This document shows, piece after piece, positions 46,134 through 54,727 of a DNA stretch of 64,000 bases. Below the pieces are notes generated by a model, which ran no database searches, was not told the origin of the DNA, and saw nothing but the letters and a program-made list of their open reading frames with translations. Position numbers and translations under genes: made by a program. Every line of letters starts with the position of its first letter. Position 1 is the stretch's first letter. Source of the DNA: Smithella sp. (GTDB taxonomy: Bacteria; Desulfobacterota; Syntrophia; Syntrophales; Smithellaceae); NCBI GenBank assembly GCA_012510495.1, contig JAAZHX010000183.1:37171-101170 (forward strand), in the 5' to 3' direction.

Positions 46134-47271
46134 CGCCAGGGACAACAGTCTGTTGAGAACCAAACCCGCCTGTGCTAAAGATTTGTCGGCCCAATTTGCG
46201 TCTCAGGAGCGTCATTTGCGTACACCCACCCATATTCTGTCTTTGACAACCAGAATGATCCTGCAGGTCCGTCCGGCGGCGCATGGGTTTTTGCAGCGGT
46301 GGAAGGAGAGAGCGCGCCGGATTCCCGATCCCGAACTGCGCCGTCAGGCGCTCGCGAGCATTGAAACCAAAACGTTCCACTGCGAAGGAGGCGCTCTCTG
46401 CGGCCTGCTGGCGGGCGACTTCTACCGGGAGGCCATTCAATTTATCGTCGCCTATCAAACGATCAGCGATTATCTGGACAATCTGTGCGACCGCAGCACA
46501 TCGCAGGATCCGGAAGATTTTCGCGCGCTGCATGAAGCCATGCTGCACGCTCTGACACCGGAAGCTCCGCCTGCCGACTATTACCGGTTCCGGCGGGAGC
46601 AGGACGACGGCGGCTATCTGGCCGAACTGGCTCAGACCTGCCAAACGATTCTGGACGGCCTGCCGGAATACCGCCGGGTCGCGCCTTCCATCCGGGAGCT
46701 GGCCCGCCTTTACGCAGATTTACAGGTACACAAGCATGTTCGCCCCGATGAGCGGGAACCGCGCCTGAAGAAGTGGTTTGACGGCTACAGGCCCATCCTC
46801 CCGGAAATGACCTGGTACGAATTTGCCGCCAGCACCGGCTCTACGCTGGGAATCTTTTGCATGGTCTCGCAGCTGCTCCGGAAACAGGGCGCCGCGCCGA
46901 TCGTCGAACCGATCCGAAAGGCCTATTTCCCCTGGGTTCAGGGCCTCCACATTCTTCTGGATTACCTGATCGACCAGGAGGAGGACCGGCGCGGCGGAGA
47001 TCTGAATTTTTGTTCTTATTATGAAAATCACGAACGGCTGATACACAGGTTCGGTCACTTTTATAACATGGCGCACGCGAGCGTGGCGGGCCTGCCCGAC
47101 GCAAAATTTCATCACCTGATCATCAGCGGACTTTTGAGCATCTATCTGTCCGATCAGAAGGTTTCCCGACAAAAAGACGTGCGGGCCATTGCCGGGAAAT
47201 TGCTCGCTCTGGGCGGGGCTGAAACCTTTTTCTTTTACCTGCATTGCCGGGTTTACCACCGGCTGTCCTGA
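46120..47271 (+). CDS. DUF2600 family terpene synthase (YtpB / tetraprenyl-beta-curcumene synthase-like)
   Basis: A 383-residue protein whose middle matches what I know of the B. subtilis YtpB family: IPDPELRRQALASIETKTFH and CEGGALCGLLAG, an aspartate-rich DYLDNLCDR motif for Mg-diphosphate, and LHILLDYLIDQEEDR near the C-terminus. YtpB cyclises C35 heptaprenyl diphosphate to a tetraprenyl-beta-curcumene, the first step to sesquarterpenes/onoceroids. No prenyl-diphosphate synthase or second cyclase is near. The ATG at 46120 lies inside a long hairpin. A later ATG at 46255 gives a more YtpB-like start, so the first 45 residues are doubtful. The substrate in this organism is unknown. Confidence 0.8.
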   Translation: MIWATARDNSLLRTKPACAKDLSAQFASQERHLRTPTHILSLTTRMILQVRPAAHGFLQRWKERARRIPDPELRRQALASIETKTFHCEGGALCGLLAGDFYREAIQFIVAYQTISDYLDNLCDRSTSQDPEDFRALHEAMLHALTPEAPPADYYRFRREQDDGGYLAELAQTCQTILDGLPEYRRVAPSIRELARLYADLQVHKHVRPDEREPRLKKWFDGYRPILPEMTWYEFAASTGSTLGIFCMVSQLLRKQGAAPIVEPIRKAYFPWVQGLHILLDYLIDQEEDRRGGDLNFCSYYENHERLIHRFGHFYNMAHASVAGLPDAKFHHLIISGLLSIYLSDQKVSRQKDVRAIAGKLLALGGAETFFFYLHCRVYHRLS

Positions 47272-47461
47272 CTGCCGGAACAATTTACCCCATCTGCCGG
47301 GGCGTTATTCCCCTCCCGGGCCATCCAATACGGAAGGAGCAATCGCTCTTTTCAAAATTCAACTGTCATTACAAACGAATAGAGATCAGCTGATCGGCGT
47401 GAAACCAGGCATGGTTATTGCTTAAATGCCAGTAAAAAAGTGATCGGGGCACCGGCATTGT

Positions 47462-47863
47462 ATGAAAAAAGTTTTGATTTGCACAACCGCGATTGTCTGT
47501 CTTCTGGCAGTATTCGCTTTCTCAGCCGATAAAACCGGCGTCCCGCCGACGAAAGGCGTTTTTCCCAAAACGGCCACCATGAACGCCCGGGGCAGGGTGG
47601 TGGAAATTTCCGAAAAGGCCGTCCGGATCGAGCGAAGCATCAAAGGAAGAACGGAGATCATGGAGTTTGCCCTGGAAAGCCCGGCAGCGGATATTGTCGT
47701 GAACGACTCCATTAAAATCGATTACACCGTTAAAGACGGAAAATTGACGGCGTCCCGCATCGCCGGGCTGAAAGAGAAAAGAACTTATCGAAAAGACGGT
47801 TCGAGGCCGACAAAGGAAAAACCGGCGCCGCTGCACAAAAGTAACGCCAGGCGCTGTCTGTAG
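47462..47863 (+). CDS. Small secreted protein, unknown function
   Basis: A 133-residue protein with a clear signal peptide (MKKVLICTTAIVCLLAVFAF then SA-D). A short beta-rich domain (MNARGRVVEISEKAVRIERS, DSIKIDYTVKDGKLTASRI) follows that looks like an OB-fold of the DUF5666 kind, and the tail is strongly basic (Lys/Arg/Pro). It is followed by the repeat protein after 62 nt on the same strand. The 190 nt upstream (47272-47461) hold no gene and no clear structure. Confidence 0.65.
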   Translation: MKKVLICTTAIVCLLAVFAFSADKTGVPPTKGVFPKTATMNARGRVVEISEKAVRIERSIKGRTEIMEFALESPAADIVVNDSIKIDYTVKDGKLTASRIAGLKEKRTYRKDGSRPTKEKPAPLHKSNARRCL

Positions 47864-47925
47864 TTGAGGAACCCCGAATATTGACGGGTTGATTTAAAAA
47901 CCATTAAAACAAGGAGGATGTCAAA

Positions 47926-48402
47926 ATGAAGCGTTTCGTATTGTTTGTGATCGTAGCCGTTTTTGCCCTTTGCACCGTAGCCATGGCGCAGGTTTCCACG
48001 AAGGATGAAGTCCAGTCCGGAGCAACCAAGATTTCCGACGCGGACAAAGCCGCCGTGAAAGACGCGCAGAAAGCCGTCAAGAAAAAAAGAGCTGCGAAAA
48101 AAGCAGGGGCCGTGAAAGAAAAAGTGAAAACGCCGGAAGCCGGGAAGGGAGTGTCCACGGTAGAAGAAGTGCAGTCCGAGGCAACCAAGATTTCCGACGA
48201 AGACAAAGCCGCCGCGAAAGAGGCACGGAAAGCAGCCAAGAAAAAAAGAGCCGTGAAAGAAAAAGTGAAAACGCCGGAAGCCGGGAAGGGAGTGTCCACG
48301 GTAGAAGAAGTGCAGTCCGGGGCAACCAAGATTTCCGACGAAGACAAAGCCGCCGCGAAAGAGGCACGGAAAGCAGCCAAGAAAAAAAGAGTCGCGAAAT
48401 AA
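47926..48402 (+). CDS. Secreted Lys/Ala/Glu-rich protein built from tandem repeats
   Basis: A 158-residue protein with a signal peptide (MKRFVLFVIVAVFALCTVAM, cut near AMA-Q) and a strong ribosome site (AGGAGG). The mature part is a 47-residue unit repeated about 2.7 times: EVQSEATKISDEDKAAAKEA, then RKAAKKKR and KTPEAGKGVST. The first copy is diverged, while the last two are almost identical at the DNA level with a 141-nt period. The composition predicts charged helices joined by Pro/Gly linkers. A strong terminator follows. Function unknown; binding of nucleic acid or envelope polymers by the Lys-rich helices is only a guess. Confidence 0.75.
   Translation: MKRFVLFVIVAVFALCTVAMAQVSTKDEVQSGATKISDADKAAVKDAQKAVKKKRAAKKAGAVKEKVKTPEAGKGVSTVEEVQSEATKISDEDKAAAKEARKAAKKKRAVKEKVKTPEAGKGVSTVEEVQSGATKISDEDKAAAKEARKAAKKKRVAK
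48160..48396 (+). repeat. 141-nt tandem repeat inside the secreted protein gene
   Basis: GTAGAAGAAGTGCAGTCCG occurs at 48160 and again at 48301, exactly 141 nt apart, and most bases of the unit between them match. The period is a multiple of three, so copy-number change keeps the frame. Confidence 0.85.
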
Positions 48403-48423
48403 GCAACGGCTGCTGTAATACCG

Positions 48424-48465
48424 GCATAAAAAAAGGACGGGGGAACGCCCGTCCTTTTTTTATGC
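48424..48465. terminator. Strong, nearly symmetric rho-independent terminator
   Basis: GCATAAAAAAAGGACGGG pairs with CCCGTCCTTTTTTTATGC around a 6-nt loop. Because the A-run mirrors the T-run, it could work in both directions. It separates the repeat protein from the kinase gene. Confidence 0.92.
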
Positions 48466-48545
48466 GCCTTTGGTTCCGGATCAGGGAGAGCCTGCATGAA
48501 CTCCCCGTGGTTAATTTTCAGCCAATCTGTTATAAACTTGTCCCC

Positions 48546-50090
48546 ATGCTGAAAAAACTGCTGTCAAAAATCATCGGCTTCAACAATAATTTGACGCTCC
48601 GCGTCCGGCTGGTAGCGCTGACCGCGGCCGGATTGGCTCTGACCATGGCCGTCTGGGGGGTGATCCATCTGAACGCTCTGGACCGGATCCTGGTGGAGCA
48701 GCAGAGAAAACGTCTGGAAGGCGTCGCTGAAATGGTCGGCGCCTTTTATCAGCACTTTCCGACACGGCAGGGCATCGCCACGCTCGATTCCACATTGAAA
48801 GACCATATCCAGACCGATGTGCGGCTGGCCCGCATCGACATTATGGAAATCCGGCGCAACACCGTCAACTACGTTGCCGGGGCCAGCCGCGTACCTTACG
48901 AATGGCCGGATCATCTCGTGGCTGAAATCGGCGCTAAAGGCAAATCCCATTCCATCAAACTGGAGAAGGAAGGAGGGCCGTCGCTGGGCCTGCTCTATCC
49001 TGTTTCCGGAGACACAAAGGATTCCCGTATTGTGGTGGGCATCATTGCTTTTTCGCTGACCAACGCGGAAATTATGAGTCGCGCCCGGCAGCTCCTGCTG
49101 GTAAGCAGCGCGGGGCTCCTGCTGGCCATTCTCCTGCTGCTCGGCTTAAGCTACGGCCGGCTGATCGGCCGGCCGCTGGAAACGATTATCAAAACCATCG
49201 ATGAATTTCAAAAAGGGCGCTACGTCGAACGTATTCCCATTGCCCGCCGGGATGAATGGGGTCAACTGGCAGAACATTTCAATCAGATGGCCGGTGAAAT
49301 TCAAAAGGTCATGGAACGAAATGAAAATCTCACCCGCCACCTGGAAGAACGCGTTCGCGAAGAAACGCTCAACGTGATCGGACTGCAAAAGCAAGTGGAT
49401 GACTTGAAGCAACTGACGGCCCTGGGGCATTTGACGGCCAATCTGGCCCACGATCTGGGAACGCCGCTTCATTCCATTGCCGGACTGGCCCGGCTGATGA
49501 TCGAGCAGGAAGGATGGCCGCCGGAGGCGGCCCGTAAATTAAACGTGATTGTCAAACAGACGCAGCGGCTCAACGAGATCATCCAGAATGTCCGCAGGGC
49601 GACGCGCCTTCCCGAACCTCATCTGGAATTGACGACCGTCCATAAAATTCTGGGAGAAACGCTGCCGCTGGTTGAGCCGCTGATCCAAAAACGCCAAATC
49701 ACCATCGAAGTCCGGCTGGAACAGTCCGTTGCCGCTTTATACGCGGACCGCTACCGGATTCAAACCGCGCTTTTGAACATTGTGCAAAATTCCATCGAAG
49801 CCATGCCGCAGGGCGGGGTGATCCGCATCTCGGCCCGGGACGACCGGGCGGCCCGAACGGTTGCCATTGCCATTGCCGACAACGGGCCGGGCATCGAGGC
49901 GTCTCTCCTGCAAAGAGTCTGCGACCCCTTCGTCAGCTCGCATCAGGGCGAAGGCATGCGCGGCCTGGGGCTGGCCATCGTCCGGGACATCATCAGGGCC
50001 CATAACGGCCGCATGGACATTCAAAGCGCGCCGGGCAGCGGCGCCTGCGTCAATCTGTACCTGCGGATGGACGATGCGGCTGCCGGTTAG
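48546..50090 (+). CDS. Membrane sensor histidine kinase (NtrB-like output)
   Basis: Predicted 514 residues from ATG 48546; the frame extends to 48462, inside the terminator. In order: transmembrane helix (about 22-42), periplasmic sensor of about 130 residues, second transmembrane helix (LLLVSSAGLLLAILLLLGLS), HAMP, a coiled coil, a HisKA dimerisation domain with the phospho-His in NLAHDLGTPLHSIAG, and the ATPase domain with N box (IVQNSIEAMPQGG), G1 (IADNGPGIE) and G2 (GEGMRGLGLAIVRDII). It ends 3 nt from the convergent sigma-54 activator gene, its likely partner. The ligand is unknown. Confidence 0.9.
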   Translation: MLKKLLSKIIGFNNNLTLRVRLVALTAAGLALTMAVWGVIHLNALDRILVEQQRKRLEGVAEMVGAFYQHFPTRQGIATLDSTLKDHIQTDVRLARIDIMEIRRNTVNYVAGASRVPYEWPDHLVAEIGAKGKSHSIKLEKEGGPSLGLLYPVSGDTKDSRIVVGIIAFSLTNAEIMSRARQLLLVSSAGLLLAILLLLGLSYGRLIGRPLETIIKTIDEFQKGRYVERIPIARRDEWGQLAEHFNQMAGEIQKVMERNENLTRHLEERVREETLNVIGLQKQVDDLKQLTALGHLTANLAHDLGTPLHSIAGLARLMIEQEGWPPEAARKLNVIVKQTQRLNEIIQNVRRATRLPEPHLELTTVHKILGETLPLVEPLIQKRQITIEVRLEQSVAALYADRYRIQTALLNIVQNSIEAMPQGGVIRISARDDRAARTVAIAIADNGPGIEASLLQRVCDPFVSSHQGEGMRGLGLAIVRDIIRAHNGRMDIQSAPGSGACVNLYLRMDDAAAG

Positions 50091-50093
50091 TTT

Positions 50094-51422
50094 TTATGGC
50101 TCCTGCAGGCCGTAGCGGCGGATTTTCGTGCGCAGGGTTTTGCGGTCAATCCCCAGAATCTCGGCTGCCCTGGACTGATTCCACTTCGTTTTTTTCAGAG
50201 TCTGAACAATCTGTTCGCACTCGGCCTCTTCCAGGGTCGTCCGTTCCGGCAAATCCGCCCGCTGAACGCCTGCCTGCCGGATCCGGAACCGGTCCGGCAG
50301 GTTTTCCGGCAGCATGACGACAAACGGCGAAAGCAGCAGCGTCTGCTGCAAAACATTTTCCAGTTCACGCACATTGCCCGGCCAGTCATAGGCCATGAGA
50401 CTTTCCATGGCTTGCGGTGAAACCCGCACATCGGGGCAGCCCAACTTCTTTAACATCACTTCGATCAGCAAAGGAATATCCGACCGTCGTTCCCGCAGAG
50501 ACGGAATGCGCAGGCGCACGATGAAGCGATACAAAAGGTCCAGGCGGAACCGGCCCGCCGCAACCTCTGCATCGATATTTTTGTTGGCGGCCGCCACAAC
50601 GCGCACCGCGGCGTGACGAACATCATGGCCGCCGATCCGGCGAATCTCGCCGTCCTGCATGAACCGGAGGAACTTGCTTTGCAGCGCCGTGGACATTTCC
50701 GTGATCTCGTCTAGAAAAATGGTGCCATCCCCCGCGGATTCAATCAACCCCACATGCTGATGATCCGCGCCGGTAAAGGACCCTTTCTCGTAGCCGAAAA
50801 GCTCCGATTCGAGCAGGTTGTCGGGAATGGCGCCGCAATGCACCACGACAAAAGACTTGAGGCGGCGCGAGGACATGGAATGCAGCGACCGGGCCGTCAG
50901 CTCCTTGCCGGTGCCGCTTTCGCCCTCAATGAGGACGCTGGCCGGCGAATCGGCAACGCGGGCAATCTGTTTGTAGAACTCCACCATAACGGACGAAGAA
51001 CCGATCAGCCTGGCTTCTTCAACGGATTCCGGTGGTCCGGCCGATTGCTGCTTCCGCAGCTCGCGCACCTCCAGCACTTTTTTCACGAGCAAGCGGCATT
51101 CCTCCGGCGAAAAAGGTTTGCTGATATAATCCCATGCCCCCAAACGGATTGCCTCCATGGTGGTTTCCAGAGAGCCGTAAGCGGTCATCAGGATAACGGG
51201 CAGGTTCGGCCATGTCTTTTGAATCTCACCCAGAAGCTGCAGACCGTCCATTTCAGACATGCGAATATCGGACATCAGCAAATCATAGTCGGCAAGGTTC
51301 TGCTTTAGGACGTCCGGAGCGGAGGTAAAGCTGTTGACATCGTAACCGTCGCGCTGGAGCGCTTCCTGTAAAAATTCACAGGCAACGGCATCGTCATCGA
51401 TCACCGCTATGCGGGCTTTCAT
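50094..51422 (-). CDS. Sigma-54-dependent response regulator (NtrC family)
   Basis: A 442-residue protein starting at ATG 51422 (AGGTGA upstream). The receiver domain has acidic IDDD at 8-11, phospho-acceptor Asp52 in LLMSDIRMSEMDG and Lys in YISKPF. The AAA+ domain has Walker A GESGTGKE, the sigma-54 contact loop YEKGSFTGAD (Ser in place of the usual Ala of GAFTGA), and Walker B DGTIFLDEI. The Fis-type helix-turn-helix ends with NQSRAAEILGIDRKTLRTKI. It is probably driven by the kinase encoded convergently. Confidence 0.93.
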   Translation of the reverse strand: MKARIAVIDDDAVACEFLQEALQRDGYDVNSFTSAPDVLKQNLADYDLLMSDIRMSEMDGLQLLGEIQKTWPNLPVILMTAYGSLETTMEAIRLGAWDYISKPFSPEECRLLVKKVLEVRELRKQQSAGPPESVEEARLIGSSSVMVEFYKQIARVADSPASVLIEGESGTGKELTARSLHSMSSRRLKSFVVVHCGAIPDNLLESELFGYEKGSFTGADHQHVGLIESAGDGTIFLDEITEMSTALQSKFLRFMQDGEIRRIGGHDVRHAAVRVVAAANKNIDAEVAAGRFRLDLLYRFIVRLRIPSLRERRSDIPLLIEVMLKKLGCPDVRVSPQAMESLMAYDWPGNVRELENVLQQTLLLSPFVVMLPENLPDRFRIRQAGVQRADLPERTTLEEAECEQIVQTLKKTKWNQSRAAEILGIDRKTLRTKIRRYGLQEP

Positions 51423-51456
51423 AAAATCACCTGCAGCTCTTGATGAGTGGTAAGAA

Positions 51457-51906
51457 TCAGGGCAGGACCGCCACGAAAAACCCCTTGAGCTTTCTGCTGC
51501 CCTTCGCGTCACGGGCCGTCAGTTCGCAGCGGATTTTCTTCTCGCCGTTTTCTTCGTATTTATCCACGATTTTACCGCTCACGGTAATGGTTGCCCGGTC
51601 TTTGGTGGTCTGGTAATCGTTCAGATCGACCGGCTGGGTCATGCTGAGGAAGTGCACGGAAAATTTTCTTATCCGGCGTTGGTCGATCCAGGAAGTGACG
51701 GCCTGGCCGGCGATCCCCATGATGAACATGCCCTGGGCAATGACCGTCTCGAGACCCACCGCCACGGCAAAGGTATCATCGTGATGAAGGGGATTGAAGT
51801 CCCCGGAAGCGCCGGCATAGCGCACCAGGTGCGTCCGCGTGATAGGAGCGGATGTGTAGGGCGGCATGGCGTCTCCGATTTGAACCTCGTCAAAAACCAG
51901 CGCCAT
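51457..51906 (-). CDS. MaoC-fold (R)-enoyl-CoA hydratase-like protein
   Basis: A 149-residue hot-dog protein with the hydratase-2 motif YAGASGDFNPLHHDDTFA (catalytic-type Asp and His) and the GMFIMGIAGQAV helix. It lies 5 nt after a second MaoC-like gene with which it probably forms a heterodimer, as in mycobacterial HadAB. The substrate is likely an acyl-CoA or acyl-ACP. Confidence 0.85.
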   Translation of the reverse strand: MALVFDEVQIGDAMPPYTSAPITRTHLVRYAGASGDFNPLHHDDTFAVAVGLETVIAQGMFIMGIAGQAVTSWIDQRRIRKFSVHFLSMTQPVDLNDYQTTKDRATITVSGKIVDKYEENGEKKIRCELTARDAKGSRKLKGFFVAVLP

Positions 51907-51911
51907 GTCGC

Positions 51912-52388
51912 TTAACCTCTTTCCATGAACGTCGTACGGGCCCGAATCACCAGTTCGCCCCTCTGGTTGGTCATTTCCGTTTCCAGAACGGTCACCTGCA
52001 TATACCGGCTTTTCTGCTCCTTCTTTCCTCTTTCGTACATGTCCACCACCTTCATTCTGCGAGTGATGACGTCTCCCGCGCAGACCGGCGCAAAATATTC
52101 ATACTCTTCTTTGGTATGCAGCAGTTTGCCCAAATCAGCCCCCACGGCTTTGATCGTGCCGAGAAGACCTCCGCCCGTCCAGAAAACGTAGCAGGTGGGG
52201 AAAGTGAGAGGCGTGGGAATGTCTTCATATCCGGCATTTTGGGCGGCATCGGCATCCCGGTAAAAAGGGTTGATCTGTTCCGTGTCGTCCTTCTGCTCGA
52301 GCGCCGCGACAAATTCCGCGATCTTGTTTTTTTCCACCCGAATGGAATAAACGGGAAACTCCATGCCGAGCTTTGATCGATCCGCCAT
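51912..52388 (-). CDS. MaoC-like N-terminal dehydratase domain protein
   Basis: About 158 residues from ATG 52388 (GGAGG upstream). It has the FAS1-type/HadA-like hot-dog pattern: LGMEFPVYSIRVEKNKIAEF, TPLTFPTCYVFWTGGG and YEYFAPVCAGDVITRRMKV. It lacks the full hydratase motif, so it is the probable structural or substrate-binding partner of the neighbouring MaoC protein. Confidence 0.82.
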   Translation of the reverse strand: MADRSKLGMEFPVYSIRVEKNKIAEFVAALEQKDDTEQINPFYRDADAAQNAGYEDIPTPLTFPTCYVFWTGGGLLGTIKAVGADLGKLLHTKEEYEYFAPVCAGDVITRRMKVVDMYERGKKEQKSRYMQVTVLETEMTNQRGELVIRARTTFMERG

Positions 52389-52546
52389 CACAGCCTCCAT
52401 CCTGTCGCCGGAAAATTGCGCAAATTCTATCACATCCGGACCGGAATTTCACGTTGAAATGACGGGGCGCCCGCCCCGGAGGAGGCAGCGCGTTGCGTGA
52501 AAGTTGCTTGACAAACAGGGAGCGCCGCCTGTATTTTTTGCACGCC

Positions 52547-52828
52547 ATGAAAAGCTGCGCTCACTGTCAGAAAGAAATTCCTGAAAACGACCGCATCGGG
52601 AGGCAGGCACAGTGCCCGTTGTGCGGCCAGGACCTGCGCGTCTGCCTGAACTGCGTCTTTTATGAACCGGGTGTCTTCAACGACTGCCGGGAAAACCAAG
52701 CGGAGCGGGTCCTCGATAAAAGCCGCTCTAATTTCTGCGACTACTTTCAATACCGGAGAGGTGCGCAAGCGCCGGATCGGCGGCCGGCCGACGTTCAGGA
52801 AAAGCTGGACGCCCTGTTCAGAAAATAA
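52547..52828 (+). CDS. Small cysteine-rich zinc-ribbon-like protein
   Basis: A 93-residue protein with at least three Cys pairs: CAHC near the start, CPLC at about 25-28, and CLNC followed by FYEPGVFNDC. It ends with the pattern NFCDYF and a charged tail. Spacing suits one or two zinc ribbons. Proteins with this NFCDYF ending are common in deltaproteobacteria; function unknown. The ATG at 52547 is chosen because the family begins at the first Cys pair. Confidence 0.75.
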   Translation: MKSCAHCQKEIPENDRIGRQAQCPLCGQDLRVCLNCVFYEPGVFNDCRENQAERVLDKSRSNFCDYFQYRRGAQAPDRRPADVQEKLDALFRK

Positions 52829-52846
52829 TCGCCGGGCAACCGTTCG

Positions 52847-54106
52847 CTATTTCTTCCCGGAGATCAGCTTTGCGGCCAGCTCCGGCATCCTGTCGAGCAG
52901 CTCATCTTCCCTGCCGGCCGGACATTTGATCGAAGCCACGGCCAGCGTGCCCAGGGTTTCGATATCCGTTCGTTTTGCTTGCAGGACGATGGTGTTGCCC
53001 AAGGTGGCCAGATTCCCCGTCACCGCCTCGTTGGCCGCCAGCCATTTGCCGACCCGGACAGCCTGTTTTTCATCCACCAGACCGGAGCGCTGCAATTTAT
53101 ACTCCTCCAGGATTTTCGCCATGTTTTCCCGCTGAATGAGCACATAGTCGCCAAAATGGTATAATTCTTCGCGCAGCGCCTCCGTCAGAATCAATCCCGC
53201 AACCTTCATCGGCTCCGCGGCTTCAAAATCATAAACGATCAGACGGGGGCCGCTCTTTTTTGGACTTTTAGGGTTGAGCGCCTGTTCCAGGTCTTTTTCA
53301 AACGCCTGCTGCTTTTCGTTCGGCGCGCGGCCGGTTTGCGCCCTGGAAAGTGAGGCGGCCCCAACCCCGGCTGTCGGATCCTGTGCCGTCCGCGGCTCTT
53401 TTCCCGCAGACAGGTCTCCGGCATCTCCCCTCTTGTCTTCCGGGAACGGCGGCTCTGCCTTTGGCGGCCCGGCCGGAGCTTTCGCGGATATTTTTCCTTT
53501 ACGGATAGCCGTTCTCATCAGGTCGCCTTTGGCTTCCTGAAAGATCCGGCGGAGTTGAATGTTTGCCGCTTCGCTGCCCGCCTGCATTTTTTGATCGTTG
53601 TTCATCCGCCACAGCATCGTGTTCGGAACGTAACCTTCGGCGGCAAACGCCTGTCCCGAATGCAAGTTGAAAAGTCGTGTATTGAACTCCAGGTGAAACG
53701 CAAAGCCGCGTTCGGAAACAAGCACGTAATCGGCATGGAGGGCGCGGCCTGCTTCACGGGCCAGCCGGCTGTCGTCGGCCAGCCATTCCCAGCTTGCTAT
53801 CGTCTGGTCTCCGAGAACAGCGCGGATATCGCTGTCGCCGACTACCTCGTAAATGCCCTGCTGTTTCAGCCGTTCATCAATCCCCTGCTTTTGTTTCCGA
53901 TCGAATTCTTCCGGCGAAAGCGGCCAGAAGACGGGACCTTTCGCGGATTTGAATTCCGTCGTCACCGCGACGACAAAAACCCGAAGCTTCGCCGTAGGAG
54001 GCGGCGGGGGCAGCGGTGAAATCCGAACCGCCGCGGACGCGGCGCCGCATAGAAAGAAAATCAGAACAACCGTCACCAACCGGATTTTCCAAGCGTTCAT
54101 ATTCAT
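52847..54106 (-). CDS. Secreted protein with CsgG-like domain(s)
   Basis: A 419-residue protein with a signal peptide (about residues 1-26, ending GAASAA). The first part (KLRVFVVAVTTEF through LLADYVLVSERGF-like ADYVLVSERGF) and the C-terminal part (PRLIVYDFEAAEPMKVAGLI, YVLIQRENMAKILEEYKLQR, NEAVTGNLATLGNTIVLQAK) both look like the CsgG/FlgO fold used in periplasmic and outer-membrane assembly proteins. A Pro/Ala/Lys-rich linker of about 90 residues separates them. No lipobox is seen. Role unknown, perhaps envelope assembly. It is 18 nt from the convergent small zinc protein. Confidence 0.7.
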   Translation of the reverse strand: MNMNAWKIRLVTVVLIFFLCGAASAAVRISPLPPPPPTAKLRVFVVAVTTEFKSAKGPVFWPLSPEEFDRKQKQGIDERLKQQGIYEVVGDSDIRAVLGDQTIASWEWLADDSRLAREAGRALHADYVLVSERGFAFHLEFNTRLFNLHSGQAFAAEGYVPNTMLWRMNNDQKMQAGSEAANIQLRRIFQEAKGDLMRTAIRKGKISAKAPAGPPKAEPPFPEDKRGDAGDLSAGKEPRTAQDPTAGVGAASLSRAQTGRAPNEKQQAFEKDLEQALNPKSPKKSGPRLIVYDFEAAEPMKVAGLILTEALREELYHFGDYVLIQRENMAKILEEYKLQRSGLVDEKQAVRVGKWLAANEAVTGNLATLGNTIVLQAKRTDIETLGTLAVASIKCPAGREDELLDRMPELAAKLISGKK

Positions 54107-54127
54107 CCCCCTGCGCGTTTCAGTCCT

Positions 54128-54619
54128 CTAGAGGTCATACAACGTTTCATCCTTGCGGGGTTTCCGGGCGGTGGACTTCCTGCCCTGCCTGTTTTCCCCG
54201 AACGGATCCTCCGCCGACAGAAGGTCCCCCATTTCCTCGTCGATTTTGTCGGGATCCTCACCCGCCTCCAGGCGCCGCAGCGCTTCCTGAAAACCATCCC
54301 CCAGCTTCATCCCGGTCGCATCCGACAATTTGCGCATCAGATTGGCCGCGGCGCGCGGATCATCCTCCCGAATGTTTTCGGCTTCCGCCGCGAGCTGCAT
54401 CATCGCTTTTTCCATCTTGCCCTCATCCATGCCGCGCAGAGAATCCGCTTCTTCCGTGTCTTTGGCTTTTCCGGTAATAGCCGAAAAAAGAGACATCCGG
54501 CGCTCCAGCTTCACGTTTTTACACCTGGGACAGGAGGGAATTTTGTCGGTATTGACCGATCGGGAAAAGAAATTATAGACGGTGTTGCATTTCCGGCAGT
54601 AAAATTCATAAATCGGCAT
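54128..54619 (-). CDS. FmdB-family zinc-ribbon protein
   Basis: About 163 residues from ATG 54619 (GGAG upstream). The N-terminal MPIYEFYCRKCNTVYNFF and CPRCKN form the FmdB zinc ribbon. The rest is an acidic helical region with a Lys/Arg-rich tail, longer than most FmdB proteins (about 80-110 residues). Function unknown. Confidence 0.8.
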   Translation of the reverse strand: MPIYEFYCRKCNTVYNFFSRSVNTDKIPSCPRCKNVKLERRMSLFSAITGKAKDTEEADSLRGMDEGKMEKAMMQLAAEAENIREDDPRAAANLMRKLSDATGMKLGDGFQEALRRLEAGEDPDKIDEEMGDLLSAEDPFGENRQGRKSTARKPRKDETLYDL

Positions 54620-54727
54620 ATCCACCACTCCGAAGTGTTTTCTGCTTTTATAAAACAATGCCCGCAAATATTCAACCGGTTCGACGCCCGGAGGAGTTCC
54701 GGCCGGGGTTCCCGTCACATCATTTGC

